The notes under the pieces are model-generated. The model ran no database searches. It saw only the letters and a list, made by a program, of their open reading frames with translations, and was not told the DNA's origin. Position numbers and translations under genes: made by a program. Below, in pieces: positions 63,281-64,000 of a DNA stretch of 64,000 nucleotides. Every line of letters starts with the position of its first letter. The stretch's first letter is position 1. This stretch comes from Pseudoalteromonas piscicida (lineage in GTDB: Bacteria; Pseudomonadota; Gammaproteobacteria; Enterobacterales; Alteromonadaceae): NCBI RefSeq assembly GCF_002208135.1, contig NZ_CP021647.1, positions 623,501-687,500 on the forward strand, read 5' to 3'.

Positions 63281-63318
63281 TGTATCGACTTTCTGCAAGT
63301 TGTATCGAATTGTATCAA
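63281..63318. promoter_or_regulatory. Helically phased TGTATCRA repeats upstream of mipA copy 2
   Basis: TGTATCGA at 63281 and 63301 and TGTATCAA at 63311 are spaced 20 and 10 bases apart, so all lie on one face of the helix. A fourth copy, inverted, lies at 63382–63389 before the lipoprotein gene at 63468. They are candidate sites for the cassette 2 regulator. Confidence 0.5.
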
Positions 63319-63467
63319 GCTTGTTCTGGCTTTCCATAATGGTCTGACATTATGCATGAAAATAAAGGAAGTCGTTACTGTTTGATACATTTTGAAAAAG
63401 TCAGAGACAGCATGGCGTACATACCTTAGTTATTGTTTTATTACTTAAACGAAACGAGGTATTTCTC

Positions 63468-64000
63468 ATGAGAACACTAAAACTGGTCACATTATTGTGT
63501 GGTGGACTGTCGTTATTTGGCTGTAATGATAGTCAGTCGACGTCGAATGATAACCCGAACCCTGTATCTCCTTCTGTTGCGGTAGTTGATTTTCAAGGAA
63601 TGCTTGAACAAAGTGTTGAAGCGGGTATTCCTGGTATTGTGCTTTATATCGATTCACCTTCAATTCAATTTCAAGGTGCTGCAGGGTTAGCAGATAAAGA
63701 AAACACGATACCCATGACCACGGACGCAAGGATCCCAAATGGCAGTGCGGGGAAAAAAGTAACTGCGCTCTTAATGGCGATGTTACATGAACAACAGTTA
63801 TTAGATCTAGATGCACCGATAAGTGATTATTTGTCTGACGAACTTTTACAACAGATAGAAAACAGTGACGAAATGTATGTTCGACAGTTACTCAATCATA
63901 CGGCTGGATTATATGATTATCTCAATGATGCTAACGGTGAATTTTTTGCTGCAGTATTACAACAGCCAGACTTAATAAAAACGGATAGCTTTGCACTGCA
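63468..64000 (+). CDS. Beta-lactamase class C-like serine hydrolase lipoprotein (3' end outside window)
   Basis: The visible 177 residues begin with lipoprotein signal LKLVTLLCGGLSLFGC (Cys19) and a Pro/Asn/Ser linker. The serine beta-lactamase-like fold follows: AGIPGIVLYID, GSAGKKVTALLMAML with the SxxK motif SAGK, LDLDAPISDYL, and VRQLLNHTAGLYDYL. Such proteins are esterases, D-aminopeptidases or penicillin-recognising enzymes rather than true beta-lactamases. GAGG lies nine bases before the ATG. The second and third active-site motifs are beyond the window. Confidence 0.9.
   Translation, partial: MRTLKLVTLLCGGLSLFGCNDSQSTSNDNPNPVSPSVAVVDFQGMLEQSVEAGIPGIVLYIDSPSIQFQGAAGLADKENTIPMTTDARIPNGSAGKKVTALLMAMLHEQQLLDLDAPISDYLSDELLQQIENSDEMYVRQLLNHTAGLYDYLNDANGEFFAAVLQQPDLIKTDSFAL

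Overview
The window looks like the chromosome of a marine gammaproteobacterium of the Alteromonadales, most likely Pseudoalteromonas or a close relative. This rests on gene content: large TonB-dependent receptors, NhaR, Rof, ArfB, a MipA/OmpV–DUF3019–two-component cassette, many lipoproteins, moderate GC, and a short mobile-looking repeat with ends ATACCAATTAG of a kind I associate with that group. I saw no rRNA, tRNA, CRISPR array, transposase or prophage.

Layout. 1–1.3 kb: a peroxiredoxin–glutaredoxin fusion (cut by the window edge) and a DinB-fold protein. 1.5–7.9 kb: a type VI secretion accessory island. A VgrG carries a C-terminal Ntox15 (Tde1-type) DNase domain and is followed by a Tdi1-like immunity gene. 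Beyond them lie a decayed copy of the VgrG linker, a hairpin-rich repeat, a frameshifted toxin tail and its orphan immunity gene. Two more hairpin-rich repeats lie upstream of vgrG. 7.9–22.2 kb: mixed housekeeping and stress genes: a DUF4097 solenoid lipoprotein, an MBL-fold protein, a hybrid histidine kinase with its Hpt partner, a TetR regulator with a divergent ABC exporter and a nested operator, two GNATs, Rof, a prolyl oligopeptidase lipoprotein, a DUF3833/chalcone-isomerase-like pair (the latter frameshifted) and a SelW-like protein. 22.3–29.4 kb: two TPR-fused iron oxygenases next to a TonB-dependent receptor and a divergent LytTR regulator. 29.4–38.8 kb: NhaR, an HPF-like protein, coiled-coil proteins around a response regulator, a MacAB-like exporter operon, ArfB and a small membrane protein.

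39.1–52.3 kb is the most coherent locus. It holds a TonB-dependent receptor, a D-threonine-aldolase/D-serine-dehydratase-like PLP enzyme, an RpiR regulator, an N-acyl-D-amino-acid deacylase, RidA, a sodium:solute symporter, a clear 2-keto-3-deoxygluconate kinase (kdgK), a GH20 hexosaminidase and a periplasmic SMP-30/lactonase. Read together they spell a route for oxidised chito-oligosaccharides. The lactone is opened, GH20 releases N-acetylglucosaminic acid (formally an N-acyl-D-amino acid), and the symporter imports it. The deacylase gives D-glucosaminate, the PLP enzyme plus RidA give 2-keto-3-deoxygluconate, and KdgK gives KDPG. Two TGTTA-N5-TAACA palindromes 32 bp apart in front of the receptor are a candidate RpiR operator.

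52.4–64 kb: a PD40 propeller protein, a DUF3137 protein, and two paralogous mipA–DUF3019–response regulator–histidine kinase cassettes on the minus strand, separated by a beta-propeller lipoprotein. The second mipA has a one-base frameshift. The window ends inside a class-C beta-lactamase-like lipoprotein. At least two genes (chalcone-isomerase-like, mipA copy 2) are broken by single-base losses in short homopolymers, so real decay and read or assembly error must both be considered.
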